DNA from: Mammaliicoccus vitulinus
GTDB lineage: Bacteria; Bacillota; Bacilli; Staphylococcales; Staphylococcaceae
Direction: 5' to 3'
Assembly (NCBI RefSeq): GCF_029024305.1
Contig: NZ_CP118974.1
Coordinates: 2,449,069-2,513,068 of the forward strand
DNA length: 64,000 bases
Below the pieces are notes generated by a model, which was not told the DNA's origin, made no database searches, and saw nothing but the letters and a program-made list of their open reading frames with translations. Of this stretch, positions 29,526-39,399 are shown piece after piece. Position 1 is the first letter of the stretch; every line of letters begins with the position of its first letter. Both the position numbers and the translations under genes were made by a program.

Positions 29526-30140
29526 CTAATTGTCAAACAGAGCTGAAGTAATTTCAGCTTTATTGAGTTTCTTTTTTAATTGGTATTGTGCGTTATATAT
29601 ATGCTTCACTGGGATATTTAATTCTGTCGATATTTCTTTTTTTGTTTTTCCTTGCAAAGTTAATTTTACTACGTTTGCTTCCATAGTAGTTAACTTTTTA
29701 CATTTAAATAAATATAATAGAAAACTTTCTATTAACATAGCATCTTCAAACGACGGAGCATTGATATCATAGATACGTTCCGCTAAACTATACGATTCAC
29801 TACTTAGCTCATCTATACGCAACGATTCTGTATGCAGTTTATATTTCTCGCTTTTTGTTTTACGTATATAATCAATTTTAGCATTTTTAATAATAACGTT
29901 CACACAATGAGCAAAAGACTCCTCCTTTTGAAAATCAAAAGTCAGCGCTTGCTTATATAATTTATATCTAATCACCTGTGCAATATCTTCTTTATCTTCA
30001 ATAGATAACCTTAAAGCGTTCAATCTTTTTATGATGTCTTTTTCAAAAACATTTAATAGTTGATTAAATGTTTCTTTTTCACCTTGTTGTATAGCATGAA
30101 TCCATTTTAAAAGTTGTTGCTCTGTAATTATGTCATACAT
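29526..30140 (-). CDS. sigH: RNA polymerase sigma factor SigH
   Basis: This 204-residue sigma-70-family alternative factor occupies the sigH position between rae1 and rpmG. Region 2 (about residues 10-90, DIAQVIRYKLYKQALTF and AKIDYIRKT) and region 4 (LTTMEANVVKLTLQGKTKKEISTELNI, about 150-178) are visible. In S. aureus SigH activates competence genes and is normally kept at very low level. The start at 30140 (MYDIITEQQ) is ten bases after GAGG; ATG at 30149-30151 is too close to that site. Divergence from B. subtilis SigH is large, as usual in staphylococci. Confidence 0.85.
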   Translation of the reverse strand: MYDIITEQQLLKWIHAIQQGEKETFNQLLNVFEKDIIKRLNALRLSIEDKEDIAQVIRYKLYKQALTFDFQKEESFAHCVNVIIKNAKIDYIRKTKSEKYKLHTESLRIDELSSESYSLAERIYDINAPSFEDAMLIESFLLYLFKCKKLTTMEANVVKLTLQGKTKKEISTELNIPVKHIYNAQYQLKKKLNKAEITSALFDN

Positions 30141-30218
30141 GATGTCCATTCCTCGTATTAGTGATGAACATATTTTACAGAGCACAGTACTTTTTAATCA
30201 AACTTCAAAAAATAATGT

Positions 30219-30737
30219 TTATTTGTTATTTCTTCTCCATTTTTCAAATTGCTGCAGAACTTCATCTGGCAAGTCCAATCTGTTTCTAGGTGTTTTTGTT
30301 TCTATTTCTGATAAGTGTTTTGTTACTACAGATTCTTGATTGGCAATCGTCGACCACATTTCTCTCGAAGAAATTCTATATGCACCCGAACCAAAAATAG
30401 CATGTTGTTCACTCATATCACTTGTTACTACTGTTATATGTGTGATGTGCTTTCTATATAATTCATATGTTAATTTCTCAATGTAGCTATCTGCCGTTTC
30501 TTTACCTTTTGTATAAACCACTTTTACACCATGTTTAATTTCAATAGATTCTGTGCCTTCTACGCCATAAGCATCAAAAACTACAATCATCTCACCATCA
30601 TGTTGTGTATTGTAATTAATAAGTGTGATTAACAGTTTGTCTCTCGCTTCTTCTAAAGAAACTTGAGCAATTGAAGATAACTCCTTTGACTGCCCTATTA
30701 AATTATAGCCATCGATAATTAAATAGATATCTTTCAT
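30219..30737 (-). CDS. rae1: Ribosome-associated endoribonuclease Rae1 (YacP, NYN domain)
   Basis: This 172-residue NYN (PIN-like) domain nuclease has the acidic catalytic residues in LIIDGYNLIG (residues 5-14), VVFDAYG near 51-57 and VVTSDMSEQ near 100. In B. subtilis Rae1 enters the ribosomal A site and cuts specific messages during translation. It overlaps the rlmB stop by one base (TAATG), so it is translationally coupled, and precedes sigH. Confidence 0.9.
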   Translation of the reverse strand: MKDIYLIIDGYNLIGQSKELSSIAQVSLEEARDKLLITLINYNTQHDGEMIVVFDAYGVEGTESIEIKHGVKVVYTKGKETADSYIEKLTYELYRKHITHITVVTSDMSEQHAIFGSGAYRISSREMWSTIANQESVVTKHLSEIETKTPRNRLDLPDEVLQQFEKWRRNNK

Positions 30738-31483
30738 TATGACTGACCTATAGGATGCCTTTTACGATATACTTCATACATCAATAGACTTGCCGCAACT
30801 GATGCATTTAAACTGTTTACGTGCCCGACCATTGGTAATTTAATAAGAAAGTCACACTTATCTTTAACTAGTCGACTCATTCCTTCACCTTCACTACCAA
30901 TAACAATTACTAACGGCATTCCAGCATCCATTTGGCGATAGTCTGTTGCATTCTTAGCATCAGTACCCGCAACCCAATAGCCCACATCTTGAAGACGTTC
31001 AATAGTATGCGGTAAATTTGTAACTCGAATTACTGGAACATGTTGAATTGCGCCAGTAGACGCTTTAGCTACAGTTGCATTTAGCTGAACTGATCTTCTT
31101 TTCGGTATGATAATTCCATCAATGCCGATAGCATCAGCAGTTCTCATTATTGAGCCTAAATTATGTGGATCTTCTAAACCATCTAACATTAATAAGCAAG
31201 GTTGATGATCTATATCTTTCGTTTCGGAAATGAAATCTTCCAGTTCTTTATATGGATATGGTGCAATTAGTGCAGCAATCCCTTGATGTGGAACATCTGT
31301 CAGGTAATCAATTTTTGATTTAGGTACAGTTTGAACAACTATTTTTTCAGTTTTTGCAATTTTTAAAATTTCACCAATTTGTTTCTTATTGATACCTTCT
31401 TGAATAAGCACTTTATTAATTGTATGCCCTGAAGTTATAGCCTCTTTTACCGCATGTCTACCAACAATGATGGATTCATCCAT
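30737..31483 (-). CDS. rlmB: 23S rRNA 2'-O-ribose methyltransferase RlmB (TrmH/SpoU family)
   Basis: This 248-residue SPOUT enzyme methylates a ribose of 23S rRNA (G2251 in E. coli numbering). The N-terminal substrate-binding part ([10 protein letters not shown]) is followed by the knotted catalytic core with [20 protein letters not shown] near residue 110, [10 protein letters not shown] near 190 and [22 protein letters not shown] near 211-232, the three SpoU motifs. The ATG at 31483 follows AAGGGTG. It overlaps mrnC by eight bases. Confidence 0.93.
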   Translation of the reverse strand: MDESIIVGRHAVKEAITSGHTINKVLIQEGINKKQIGEILKIAKTEKIVVQTVPKSKIDYLTDVPHQGIAALIAPYPYKELEDFISETKDIDHQPCLLMLDGLEDPHNLGSIMRTADAIGIDGIIIPKRRSVQLNATVAKASTGAIQHVPVIRVTNLPHTIERLQDVGYWVAGTDAKNATDYRQMDAGMPLVIVIGSEGEGMSRLVKDKCDFLIKLPMVGHVNSLNASVAASLLMYEVYRKRHPIGQS

Positions 31484-31886
31484 TCGCACTCACCCTTTCT
31501 TCTGTAATTTCTATCATTTTATTTATTAGTGCTTCTAATCGTTCTGTTTCATCTATTAAAAATAAATAGCCAAGAACCGCTTCAATTGCCGAACTTTTTC
31601 TATAGGTCTGAATGTCTGTATTCTTAGCTTTCGTATAACTCTTTGCATTTCGACCACGTTTAATAATATCTAATTCTTCTTCATTAAAAAAAGATTCTTC
31701 TATCAATATATTAAGTGCAAAGGCTTGTCCTTTTGCAGAAACATATTGCTTAGATAATTGATGTAAACGATTCGGCTTACCTTTAATTTTAAGAATAATA
31801 TGCTTTCGGACATAAGTATCTAAAATCGAGTCTCCCATATACGCTAAAGATAAAGGATTTAACATTTTTACTGTTAATTTATCCAC
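31476..31886 (-). CDS. mrnC: Mini-ribonuclease III
   Basis: Mini-III is an RNase III domain without the double-stranded RNA-binding domain. It matures the ends of 23S rRNA, acting on the flanking stem that is visible around 23S in this same window. The 136-residue protein has [18 protein letters not shown] (residues 11-28) and [17 protein letters not shown] near the C-terminus, carrying the acidic catalytic residues. It overlaps cysS by eight bases, the usual cysS-mrnC-rlmB order. Confidence 0.93.
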   Translation of the reverse strand: MDKLTVKMLNPLSLAYMGDSILDTYVRKHIILKIKGKPNRLHQLSKQYVSAKGQAFALNILIEESFFNEEELDIIKRGRNAKSYTKAKNTDIQTYRKSSAIEAVLGYLFLIDETERLEALINKMIEITEERVSANG

Positions 31887-33282
31887 GTTTAAACCTCACA
31901 CCTTGAGCTGTGTCTTCAAGAATAATGTTTTGTTCTTTAAGCGCATCTCTAATTTCATCGGCTCTTTGGAAATTTTTAGCTTTTCTTGCTTCATTACGCT
32001 CTTCTATTAACGCTTCAATTTCTTCATCTAACAATTCATTTTGAGCTTTACCAACTAAAGGCACACCTAATACGTCGCTAAAAACTTGATATACTTCTTT
32101 AAAGCGTTGAATAGTTTGTGTTGAAGTTGTATTTTCTAATAAGTATTTATTCGCTAATTTATTTAAATCATACCAAGCTGTCATAGCATTAGCAGTATTA
32201 AAATCATCATCCATATATGTTTCAAAGTCTAGTAATATTTGATTGATGTTTTCAATATATTGATTCGTTTCATCATTTTCACGTAATGCAAAACTTTCTC
32301 TATCCGTTAATGATTTATAACTATTACGTATTCTTTCTAACCCTTTATTTGCCGACTGAACGAGATCCAAATCATAGTTGATTGGATTTCTATAATGCGC
32401 ACCAACCATAAAGAACCTTAATACATCTGGGTCAATTTCTTTAATAATGTCATGCACTAAAATAAAGTTCCCTAATGATTTACTCATTTTTTCATTATTT
32501 ATATTTACAAAACCATTATGCATCCAATAATTAGCGAAGGTCTTGTCATTGTGCGCTTCTGATTGTGCTATTTCATTTTCATGGTGAGGGAATTGTAAAT
32601 CTGTCCCACCTGCATGGATGTCAATTGTATCACCTAAGTGAACTTGTGCCATTACTGAACATTCTATATGCCATCCTGGTCTGCCTTCACCCCATGGACT
32701 ATCCCATTTAATTTCGCCGGGTTTAGCTTGTTTCCATAATGTGAAGTCTAGTTCGTCTTCTTTTTGTTCACCAGTTTCAATTCTTGCACCAACTTTTAAG
32801 TCGTCTAAAGATTGGTGACTTAACTTACCATAGTCATCAAAACGTCGCGTACGATAATAAACATCGCCGCCACTTTCATATGCATATCCTTTTTCCACAA
32901 GCACCTTTATAAAAGCAATGATATCGTCCATATGATCCATAACTCTTGGATTAGACGTACCACGTTTACAATTTAATGCCCCAGTGTCTTCGTAGAATGC
33001 TTCTATAAAACGATCTGCAATTTCAGGTACTGTTTCACCTAATTCATTTGCGGTCTTAATTAATTTATCATCAACATCAGTAAAGTTAGATACATATTGA
33101 ACATCATATCCACGATATTCTAAATATCTCCTTACAACATCAAAGGCAACTGTCGCTCTAGCATTCCCTATATGAATGTAGTTGTAAACAGTTGGACCAC
33201 AAACATACATCTTTACTTTCCCTTCTTCAATGGGAATAAATTTTTCCTTTTGTCTCGTTAACGTATTATATAACGTAATCAT
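31879..33282 (-). CDS. cysS: Cysteinyl-tRNA synthetase
   Basis: CysS is a class I synthetase that charges tRNA-Cys. The 467-residue protein has the zinc ligand cysteine in [18 protein letters not shown] (HIGN form of HIGH, residues 26-43), WHIECSVMA near 209 and the KMSKSLGN motif near 269-276. The start at 33282 (MITLYNTL) follows GGAGAG; the longer frame would begin in cysE without a site. It overlaps cysE by 17 bp, and both are under the upstream tRNA-Cys T-box. Confidence 0.96.
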   Translation of the reverse strand: MITLYNTLTRQKEKFIPIEEGKVKMYVCGPTVYNYIHIGNARATVAFDVVRRYLEYRGYDVQYVSNFTDVDDKLIKTANELGETVPEIADRFIEAFYEDTGALNCKRGTSNPRVMDHMDDIIAFIKVLVEKGYAYESGGDVYYRTRRFDDYGKLSHQSLDDLKVGARIETGEQKEDELDFTLWKQAKPGEIKWDSPWGEGRPGWHIECSVMAQVHLGDTIDIHAGGTDLQFPHHENEIAQSEAHNDKTFANYWMHNGFVNINNEKMSKSLGNFILVHDIIKEIDPDVLRFFMVGAHYRNPINYDLDLVQSANKGLERIRNSYKSLTDRESFALRENDETNQYIENINQILLDFETYMDDDFNTANAMTAWYDLNKLANKYLLENTTSTQTIQRFKEVYQVFSDVLGVPLVGKAQNELLDEEIEALIEERNEARKAKNFQRADEIRDALKEQNIILEDTAQGVRFKRG

Positions 33283-33907
33283 CAACAATCTCTCCATTCT
33301 TCGTCTTTTCAAGTTGACGTTCCAATTCTTTTAATTGTTCATATATAGGATCTGGTAAATTAGTATGATTAAAGTTCTTACCGACTTTCAATCCGTCTTG
33401 CTTAACAATTCTACCTGGTATGCCAACAACAGTAGAGTAATCTGGAACATCTTTTAACACGACTGAGTTCGCTCCAATATTCACATTACTTCCAACTTCT
33501 ATATTGCCAAGTACTTTTGCACCAGCAGCTATTAAAACATTATCACCGATATCGGGATGTCTTTTCCCTCGCTCTTTACCAGTTCCGCCTAGTGTCACAC
33601 CTTGGTAGATTGTCACATTGTTTCCAATACGACATGTTTCACCTATTACAATCCCCATACCATGGTCTATAAATAACCTCTTTCCAATAGTAGCGCCTGG
33701 ATGAATCTCGACACCTGTAAAGAATCGAGATATTTGCGATATTGATCTTGCAATAAAGTACATTTTCTTTTTAAAGAACCAATTTGCAATCAAATAACTC
33801 CATATAGCATGCAGCCCTGAGTAAGTCATAACGATTTCAAATGAAGACCTTGCTGCTGGGTCTTGATCAAATACCATTTGAATATCATCTTTGACTCTTC
33901 TAAACAT
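33266..33907 (-). CDS. cysE: Serine O-acetyltransferase
   Basis: CysE makes O-acetylserine from serine and acetyl-CoA, the acceptor used by cysteine synthase (cysK, also in this window). The 213-residue protein has the left-handed beta-helix hexapeptide repeats ([43 protein letters not shown], about 65-115), with catalytic histidines in IDHGMG and KRHPDIGD. It is shorter at the N-terminus than enteric CysE, as is normal for Firmicutes. GGGGGGATT precedes the ATG. A T-box leader controls it. Confidence 0.95.
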   Translation of the reverse strand: MFRRVKDDIQMVFDQDPAARSSFEIVMTYSGLHAIWSYLIANWFFKKKMYFIARSISQISRFFTGVEIHPGATIGKRLFIDHGMGIVIGETCRIGNNVTIYQGVTLGGTGKERGKRHPDIGDNVLIAAGAKVLGNIEVGSNVNIGANSVVLKDVPDYSTVVGIPGRIVKQDGLKVGKNFNHTNLPDPIYEQLKELERQLEKTKNGEIVDDYVI

Positions 33908-33924
33908 TTAAATCCCCCCTCAGA

Positions 33925-34131
33925 TAACAAAAAGGCGCCTCTAACAATAGTTGCTAGAGGTGCCTTTTTGCACGGTTCCACTCTTTTTAGCATTTTAAAA
34001 TGCTCACTCATTTAAATATTGATATATTTACCTTGTATAATAAAGGTGCATTCGTTTATATAATGTGGCACATTTTCAGCAACCATGTACTCTCTAATTT
34101 CACATTATCCAAACTACTTATCCTTTAAGTC
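33925..34131 (-). promoter_or_regulatory. tRNA-Cys T-box leader of cysE-cysS
   Basis: Minus strand shows GGATAAGTAG near 34120, stem I, a TGC (Cys) specifier at 34048-34050, then the T-box core AGAGTGGAACCGTGC near 33970-33984 followed by a GC-rich hairpin (AAAAAGGCACCTCTAGC ... GCGCCTTTTT, 33930-33966) with U-run. Uncharged tRNA-Cys would bind and stop termination, raising CysE and CysS. Confidence 0.9.
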
Positions 34132-34137
34132 ATTTTT

Positions 34138-34166
34138 ATCATAGAGTCTTGTTTTAAAAAAATCAA
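34138..34166 (-). promoter_or_regulatory. Sigma-A promoter of the cysE-cysS T-box transcript
   Basis: -35 TTGATT (34161-34166) and -10 TATGAT (34138-34143) are 17 bp apart on the minus strand; the -35 overlaps the gltX stop codon. Confidence 0.78.
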
Positions 34167-35617
34167 ACGAAACGTTTTAATCTTGCTAACACTTTATCTC
34201 TACCTAATAACTCGATTGTGTTAGGTAACTCTGGGCCATGTGTTTGACCTGAAACAGCAACTCGAATAGGCATAAACAATTGTTTACCTTTGATGCCTGT
34301 TTCTTTTTGTACTGCTTTAATAGATTTTTTAATTTCGGCTGATTCAAATGGCTCTAAAGTTTCAAGTTGTTTTACAAGCTCAGCCATTACAGTTGGTACT
34401 TGTTCGCCATCTAAGACTTCTTGTGCTTCTTCAGTGAAATCAAGATGTTCTCTGAAAAATAGTTCAGATAACGGAACAATTTCGCCTGCATAGCTCATTT
34501 GTTGTTGATATAAACCTACTAAATCTCTTGCCCAAGATAATTCCGCTTCTGAAGGACTTTCTGATAACAAACCAGCTTTAACCATATGTGGAATTGTCAT
34601 TTCAAAGACTGTTTCAGAATCTTTTTCTTTCATGTATTGGTTATTAATCCACTCTAATTTTTTCTTATCGAAGAAAGCTGGTGATTTTGAAAGGCGTTTT
34701 TCATCGAAGATTTTAATGAATTCTTCTTTAGAGAAGAGTTCTTCTTCGCCTTCTGGAGACCATCCTAATAATCCGATAAAATTAAAGATTGCTTCAGGTA
34801 AATAACCTAAATCTTTATATTGTTCAATAAACTGTAGAATTTGTCCATCACGTTTACTTAATTTTTTGCGGTCTTCATTAACGATTAACGTCATGTGTGC
34901 AAATTGTGGCGGTTCAAAACCTAAAGCTTCATATATCATAAGTTGTTTAGGCGTGTTTGAAATATGATCATCACCACGAATAACGTGAGAAATTTCCATA
35001 TAATAATCATCAATTGCAACAGCAAAGTTATAAGTTGGTATACCATCTTTTTTACAAATAACCCAGTCACCAATACCATTTGAATCAAATGCAACTTCAC
35101 CTTTAACGATGTCGTCGAACTTATATTCAGTATTTTGTGGTACTCTGAAACGAATACTTGGTTGTCTGCCTTCTGCTTCAAAAGCCTCTTGTTCTTCTTT
35201 AGTTAAATGTGCGTGTTTACCACCGTAACGAGGCATTTCTCCTCTAGCGATTTGTTCTTCGCGTTCAGCTTCTAATTCTTCTGAAGTCATATAACATTTA
35301 TAAGCTTTATCTTCGGCTAATAATTGGTCAATTAATGGTTGATATAAATGTCCGCGCTCTGATTGGCGATATGGACCATATCCTCCGTCTTTATTGACAG
35401 ATTCATCCCATCCTAATCCTAACCATTCAAGGTTAGAAAATTGTGACGCTTCTCCGTCTTCTAAATTTCTGGCTATATCAGTATCTTCAATACGTATAAC
35501 AAAATCCCCATCATAATGTTTAGCAAATAAATAGTTAAATAATGCGGTTCTTGCGTTACCGATGTGTAAGTAACCAGTCGGACTTGGCGCGTATCTTACT
35601 CTTACTTTGTTACTCAT
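34163..35617 (-). CDS. gltX: Glutamyl-tRNA synthetase
   Basis: GltX is a class I synthetase that charges tRNA-Glu and, in most Firmicutes, also tRNA-Gln for later amidation. The 484-residue protein has HIGN in [17 protein letters not shown] (residues 11-27) and the KLSKR motif in [10 protein letters not shown] near residue 250. It lies 15 bp after ispF and ahead of the cysE T-box. Its own upstream genes suggest it is co-transcribed from the yacL-ispD-ispF side. Confidence 0.96.
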   Translation of the reverse strand: MSNKVRVRYAPSPTGYLHIGNARTALFNYLFAKHYDGDFVIRIEDTDIARNLEDGEASQFSNLEWLGLGWDESVNKDGGYGPYRQSERGHLYQPLIDQLLAEDKAYKCYMTSEELEAEREEQIARGEMPRYGGKHAHLTKEEQEAFEAEGRQPSIRFRVPQNTEYKFDDIVKGEVAFDSNGIGDWVICKKDGIPTYNFAVAIDDYYMEISHVIRGDDHISNTPKQLMIYEALGFEPPQFAHMTLIVNEDRKKLSKRDGQILQFIEQYKDLGYLPEAIFNFIGLLGWSPEGEEELFSKEEFIKIFDEKRLSKSPAFFDKKKLEWINNQYMKEKDSETVFEMTIPHMVKAGLLSESPSEAELSWARDLVGLYQQQMSYAGEIVPLSELFFREHLDFTEEAQEVLDGEQVPTVMAELVKQLETLEPFESAEIKKSIKAVQKETGIKGKQLFMPIRVAVSGQTHGPELPNTIELLGRDKVLARLKRFV

Positions 35618-35632
35618 CGTCTCACTCCTGTT

Positions 35633-36112
35633 TTATTCTTTACTTGTTAATAATACCACAGCTTGCGCTTGTATGCCTTCTTCTCTTCCTAGAAATCCTA
35701 ATTTTTCATTAGTAGTCGCTTTCACATTTACATCCTCAATAGACACTTCAAATATTGAAGCAATTGCGTCTCTCATCTTATCTATATGGGGTCTAAATTT
35801 TGGTTGTTCAGCTATAATTGTAGCATCTACATTTCCAAGTTTATATCCCTTTTTCAAAACTTGTTTATAAGCTTCATTTAATAACCGTTTTGAATCCGCA
35901 TTTTTAAATGTAGGATCTGTATCTGGAAAAAGTTTACCTATATCACCGAGACTGGCAGCACCAAGAATAGCATCCGTAATTGCGTGGAGTAATACATCAG
36001 CATCACTATGCCCTTTTAATCCGTGAGTATGTTCTACTTTAATGCCACCAATTATAAGTGGCCTTGTTTGATCAAATTCATGTACGTCATAACCATAACC
36101 TATTCTAAACAT
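35633..36112 (-). CDS. ispF: 2-C-methyl-D-erythritol 2,4-cyclodiphosphate synthase
   Basis: IspF catalyses the cyclisation step of the MEP isoprenoid pathway in the cytosol. The 159-residue protein has the zinc ligands in GYDVHEF (Asp and His, residues 7-13) and [25 protein letters not shown] near 35-59, including the conserved metal and catalytic residues. It overlaps ispD by eight bases (translation coupling). The start ATG at 36112 follows GAGGTAATTGTG. S. aureus lacks the MEP pathway, so this pair marks a different lineage. Confidence 0.95.
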   Translation of the reverse strand: MFRIGYGYDVHEFDQTRPLIIGGIKVEHTHGLKGHSDADVLLHAITDAILGAASLGDIGKLFPDTDPTFKNADSKRLLNEAYKQVLKKGYKLGNVDATIIAEQPKFRPHIDKMRDAIASIFEVSIEDVNVKATTNEKLGFLGREEGIQAQAVVLLTSKE

Positions 36113-36791
36113 CACAATTACCTCGTCTTTCTAATATAGAATCAGCAATTATTAAGTCTTCATGGGTTGTAATTTTGATGTTATCATAATCGCCATTTGT
36201 AATATGTACCTTGTACCCTGCTCGCTCTACTAACGAAGCATCATCAGTACCTATAAACCCATCTTTTTCAGCTAAATTATAAGCCTGTAAAATGACATTC
36301 CTACTAAAAGATTGAGGTGTTTGTACTTGAAACATAGTCGCTCGATCATAAGTTTCTTCTACAACACCATCGATTACTCTTTTTATTGTATCTTTAGCCT
36401 GTACTGCTAATATAACAGCATTGTTTTTTAAAGTTTCTTGATAAAGCTGATTTATTTTTTCGTGCGTAATAAATGGTCTAGCACCATCATGAACCATAAC
36501 AACTTCTGTATCTATTAATACTTTTAATACTTCATTGATACTATGTTGTCTTTCTTTACCACCAGGAATAACTCCAGCAACTTTACTGAAATCTTTTAAA
36601 TGTTCCTCCATTAAATGAACTTCATTTGGATGTGCAGCAATAAAAATTTGTTCACATTTCTCAATTTCTTGAAAAACAGACACGGTTCTTCGAATAATTG
36701 TTTCTCCATCAACTTCCAGGAATAATTTATTTATTTCGGTTCCCATTCTTTTGCCTTGCCCAGCTGCTGGTATTATCGTAGTAAACCCCAA
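36105..36791 (-). CDS. ispD: 2-C-methyl-D-erythritol 4-phosphate cytidylyltransferase
   Basis: IspD transfers CMP to MEP to give CDP-methylerythritol. The 228-residue protein has the nucleotidyltransferase loop [10 protein letters not shown] (near residues 7-16), HDGARPF near 100 and DDASLVE near 169. TTG at 36791 is the likely start because AGAAGG lies seven bases upstream; the in-frame ATG at 36812 sits in the yacL end before that site. It starts one base after the yacL stop. It is not the TarI-type ribitol enzyme, judging by its ispF partner. Confidence 0.92.
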   Translation of the reverse strand: MGFTTIIPAAGQGKRMGTEINKLFLEVDGETIIRRTVSVFQEIEKCEQIFIAAHPNEVHLMEEHLKDFSKVAGVIPGGKERQHSINEVLKVLIDTEVVMVHDGARPFITHEKINQLYQETLKNNAVILAVQAKDTIKRVIDGVVEETYDRATMFQVQTPQSFSRNVILQAYNLAEKDGFIGTDDASLVERAGYKVHITNGDYDNIKITTHEDLIIADSILERRGNCDV

Positions 36792-36792
36792 T

Positions 36793-37851
36793 TTATGACA
36801 CCTTCTTCGCAAATATGATTCTACCAGAGGACGTTTGTAATAAACTCATAACCTCAACTGTAATTGTTTTACCAATACATTCTCTACCTTTTTCAATAAC
36901 AACCATTGTCCCATCATCTAAATACCCGACACCTTGATCATCTTCTTTACCAATTTTCGTGATTAATAAATCGAAAATATCTCCTTGATGTAAGACAGGT
37001 TTGATAGCTTCTGACAAATCGTTAACGTTCAATACTTTAATCCCTTGCACAGCACAAACTTTATTCAAATTATAATCTGTCGTAATAATACTCGCGTTAT
37101 ATTTTTTAGCTAAAGTAATTAATAGCGCATCTACATCTTTATGTGTAGAAGTTGGTTCAATTATTGAAATTGAGAAATCCGTTTCCTTAAGTGAATTTAA
37201 AATATCTAATCCACGTTGACCTTTATCTCGTTTAACACTATCTTTAGCGTCAGCAATTACTTGCAACTCTTCTATAACACCTTGAGGAACAAGTATTTCA
37301 CCATCTATAAAACGACATTTCACAACATCTAAAATTCGTCCATCAATAATCGCACTTGTGTCTAAAATTTTCGCGTATTTTGAAGTTGTTTGTCTCATTA
37401 ATGAATTTGATATGCTTTCTGGAAATAATCGTAATATCTCTTCACGCTTTTGCAAGCCAATCTGAAATCCTAAATAACATAAAAAAGCAGCAATAATTAT
37501 TGGTAAAATATGTTTCAAGACTGGCGCACCGATCATTTCTAATATAAATGAGACCATCACCGCAATCATTAAACCAATCATCACACCGATAGTAGCAAAA
37601 AATATTTCAAGAATACTTCTCTTTAATAAATACTTTTCTCCTTGATCAGCCATGTCTACAATTTTATCTATTAAAAATCCAAACAATAAGAAAATGACAA
37701 CTGCTCCAATAAGACCATCAATGTATGAATTAGTGAGCACTTCTTCAGGTTGGATACTAAACGCATTAATCAGTTCTGGAATCACCATAATACCAAGCGA
37801 GGAACCTATGACTAAGTAACACAATATGATTAGTCCCTTTAAAATTTTCAT
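36793..37851 (-). CDS. yacL: PIN and TRAM domain membrane protein YacL
   Basis: YacL-family proteins have several N-terminal transmembrane helices (here about residues 5-25, 45-65, 80-110 and 115-130), a PIN nuclease-like domain (from KILDTSAIIDGRI near residue 160 to TTDYNLN near 258) and a C-terminal TRAM domain (KIGKEDDQGVGYLDDGTMVV). Four conserved acidic PIN residues are present. Its exact function is not established; an RNA role is inferred from the domains. It follows radA, which matches B. subtilis. Confidence 0.9.
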   Translation of the reverse strand: MKILKGLIILCYLVIGSSLGIMVIPELINAFSIQPEEVLTNSYIDGLIGAVVIFLLFGFLIDKIVDMADQGEKYLLKRSILEIFFATIGVMIGLMIAVMVSFILEMIGAPVLKHILPIIIAAFLCYLGFQIGLQKREEILRLFPESISNSLMRQTTSKYAKILDTSAIIDGRILDVVKCRFIDGEILVPQGVIEELQVIADAKDSVKRDKGQRGLDILNSLKETDFSISIIEPTSTHKDVDALLITLAKKYNASIITTDYNLNKVCAVQGIKVLNVNDLSEAIKPVLHQGDIFDLLITKIGKEDDQGVGYLDDGTMVVIEKGRECIGKTITVEVMSLLQTSSGRIIFAKKVS

Positions 37852-37873
37852 ACGTTATCCTCCTAATGGTTAA

Positions 37874-39244
37874 TTATGCATTAAAAGCAAGTTTCAATGC
37901 TTCTCTTGTCGTTGATACACCAATCACTTCAGTGCCTTCTGGAAATTCTAAACCTTTAATATTATTTTTAGGTATAATAATACGCTTAAATCCGAGTTTA
38001 GCAGCTTCTTGGACCCTTTGATCAATTCTTGCTACCCTTCTTACTTCACCCGTCAAACCAACTTCACCAACGTAGCAATCATCACCTTTAGTTGGTTTAT
38101 CTTGGAAACTTGAAGCTATCGCTATGATAATGCTTAAGTCTACAGCAGGCTCGCTCAATTTAACACCACCAGCAATTTTAATATATGCATCTTGCTGTTG
38201 TAATAAGAAGTTTTCTTTTTTCTCTAGTACGGCCATTAACAAGCTTAATCTATTATGATCTATACCTGTAGCCATTCTTCGTGGGTTATGGAATGTTGTA
38301 GGTGTTACAAGTGCTTGGACTTCAACTAATATAGGTCTTGTCCCTTCCATCGTCGCAACAATGGTCGAACCAGACACATGTTTCGTTCTTTCTTCGAGAA
38401 ACATTTCTGAAGGGTTCGTTACTTCATTAAGCCCAGTTTGTTTCATTTCAAAAATACCCATTTCATTAGTTGAACCAAAACGGTTTTTAACTGCTCTCAA
38501 TATACGATAAGCATGATGTGTATCACCTTCAAAGTATAAAACGGTATCTACCATATGTTCTAATAATCTTGGACCAGCTATTTGTCCATCTTTCGTTACA
38601 TGTCCAACGATGAATGTAGCTATATTCATTTGTTTAGCTATGTGCATTAAATTTTGTGTACATTCTCTCACTTGAGAAACTGAACCTGGCGCAGATGTAA
38701 CTTCTGGATGATAAACAGTTTGAATAGAATCGATAACTAATACATCTGGTTTTTCTTTTTGAACCATACTGTGTATAATCTCTAAATTCGTTTCTGCATA
38801 TACATTTAATTCTCCAGAATCTTCAACTAAACGCTCTGCTCTTAGTTTAGTTTGTTTTACCGATTCTTCACCTGATACATATAACACATTCTTTTGTTGG
38901 GATAGTGCCGCACATATTTGTAATAGTAATGTAGATTTCCCAATTCCGGGGTCTCCACCTATTAATACAAGTGAACCTTGTACGACTCCCCCACCTAAGA
39001 CACGGTTAAATTCATTAATTTTAGTTTTTATTCTAGGTGTATCTTCTTCTTTAATATCTTTTAATTTTTCTATTTTTTGAACTGGAACATCTGACTTAAA
39101 TGTATTTTTAGGTCCTTTAGTTTCTTTTTGTTCAATAGATTCTTCCATTTGATTCCACGCACCACAATTTGAGCATTTACCCATCCATTTAGGAGATTGA
39201 AATCCGCAGGCTAAACATTCAAATACTACTTTCTTTTTTGCCAT
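37874..39244 (-). CDS. radA: DNA repair protein RadA
   Basis: RadA is a RecA-like branch-migration ATPase. The 456-residue protein has the four-cysteine zinc motif [19 protein letters not shown] (residues 10-28), Walker [11 protein letters not shown] near 95-104, the KNRFGSTNE RadA signature near 253-261, and a C-terminal Lon-like domain. It stands between clpC and yacL, separated from clpC by a terminator, so it likely has its own promoter. Confidence 0.95.
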   Translation of the reverse strand: MAKKKVVFECLACGFQSPKWMGKCSNCGAWNQMEESIEQKETKGPKNTFKSDVPVQKIEKLKDIKEEDTPRIKTKINEFNRVLGGGVVQGSLVLIGGDPGIGKSTLLLQICAALSQQKNVLYVSGEESVKQTKLRAERLVEDSGELNVYAETNLEIIHSMVQKEKPDVLVIDSIQTVYHPEVTSAPGSVSQVRECTQNLMHIAKQMNIATFIVGHVTKDGQIAGPRLLEHMVDTVLYFEGDTHHAYRILRAVKNRFGSTNEMGIFEMKQTGLNEVTNPSEMFLEERTKHVSGSTIVATMEGTRPILVEVQALVTPTTFHNPRRMATGIDHNRLSLLMAVLEKKENFLLQQQDAYIKIAGGVKLSEPAVDLSIIIAIASSFQDKPTKGDDCYVGEVGLTGEVRRVARIDQRVQEAAKLGFKRIIIPKNNIKGLEFPEGTEVIGVSTTREALKLAFNA

Positions 39245-39328
39245 CCATGTTACCTCCGTATTAATTAAATAGTTATATTTTAAACTTGACTGACTGTAAA
39301 AACAAATTAATATACTTTAAAACAAACA

Positions 39329-39371
39329 TAAAAAGTCCGCAGACTATTAATAGCAATAGTTTGCGGACTCA
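39329..39371 (-). terminator. Terminator after clpC
   Basis: Minus-strand AGTCCGCAAACTATT pairs with AATAGTCTGCGGACT, followed by a U-run. It ends the ctsR-mcsA-mcsB-clpC operon. Confidence 0.9.
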
Positions 39372-39399
39372 TTATATGATTAAAATTACATTTTAATTT

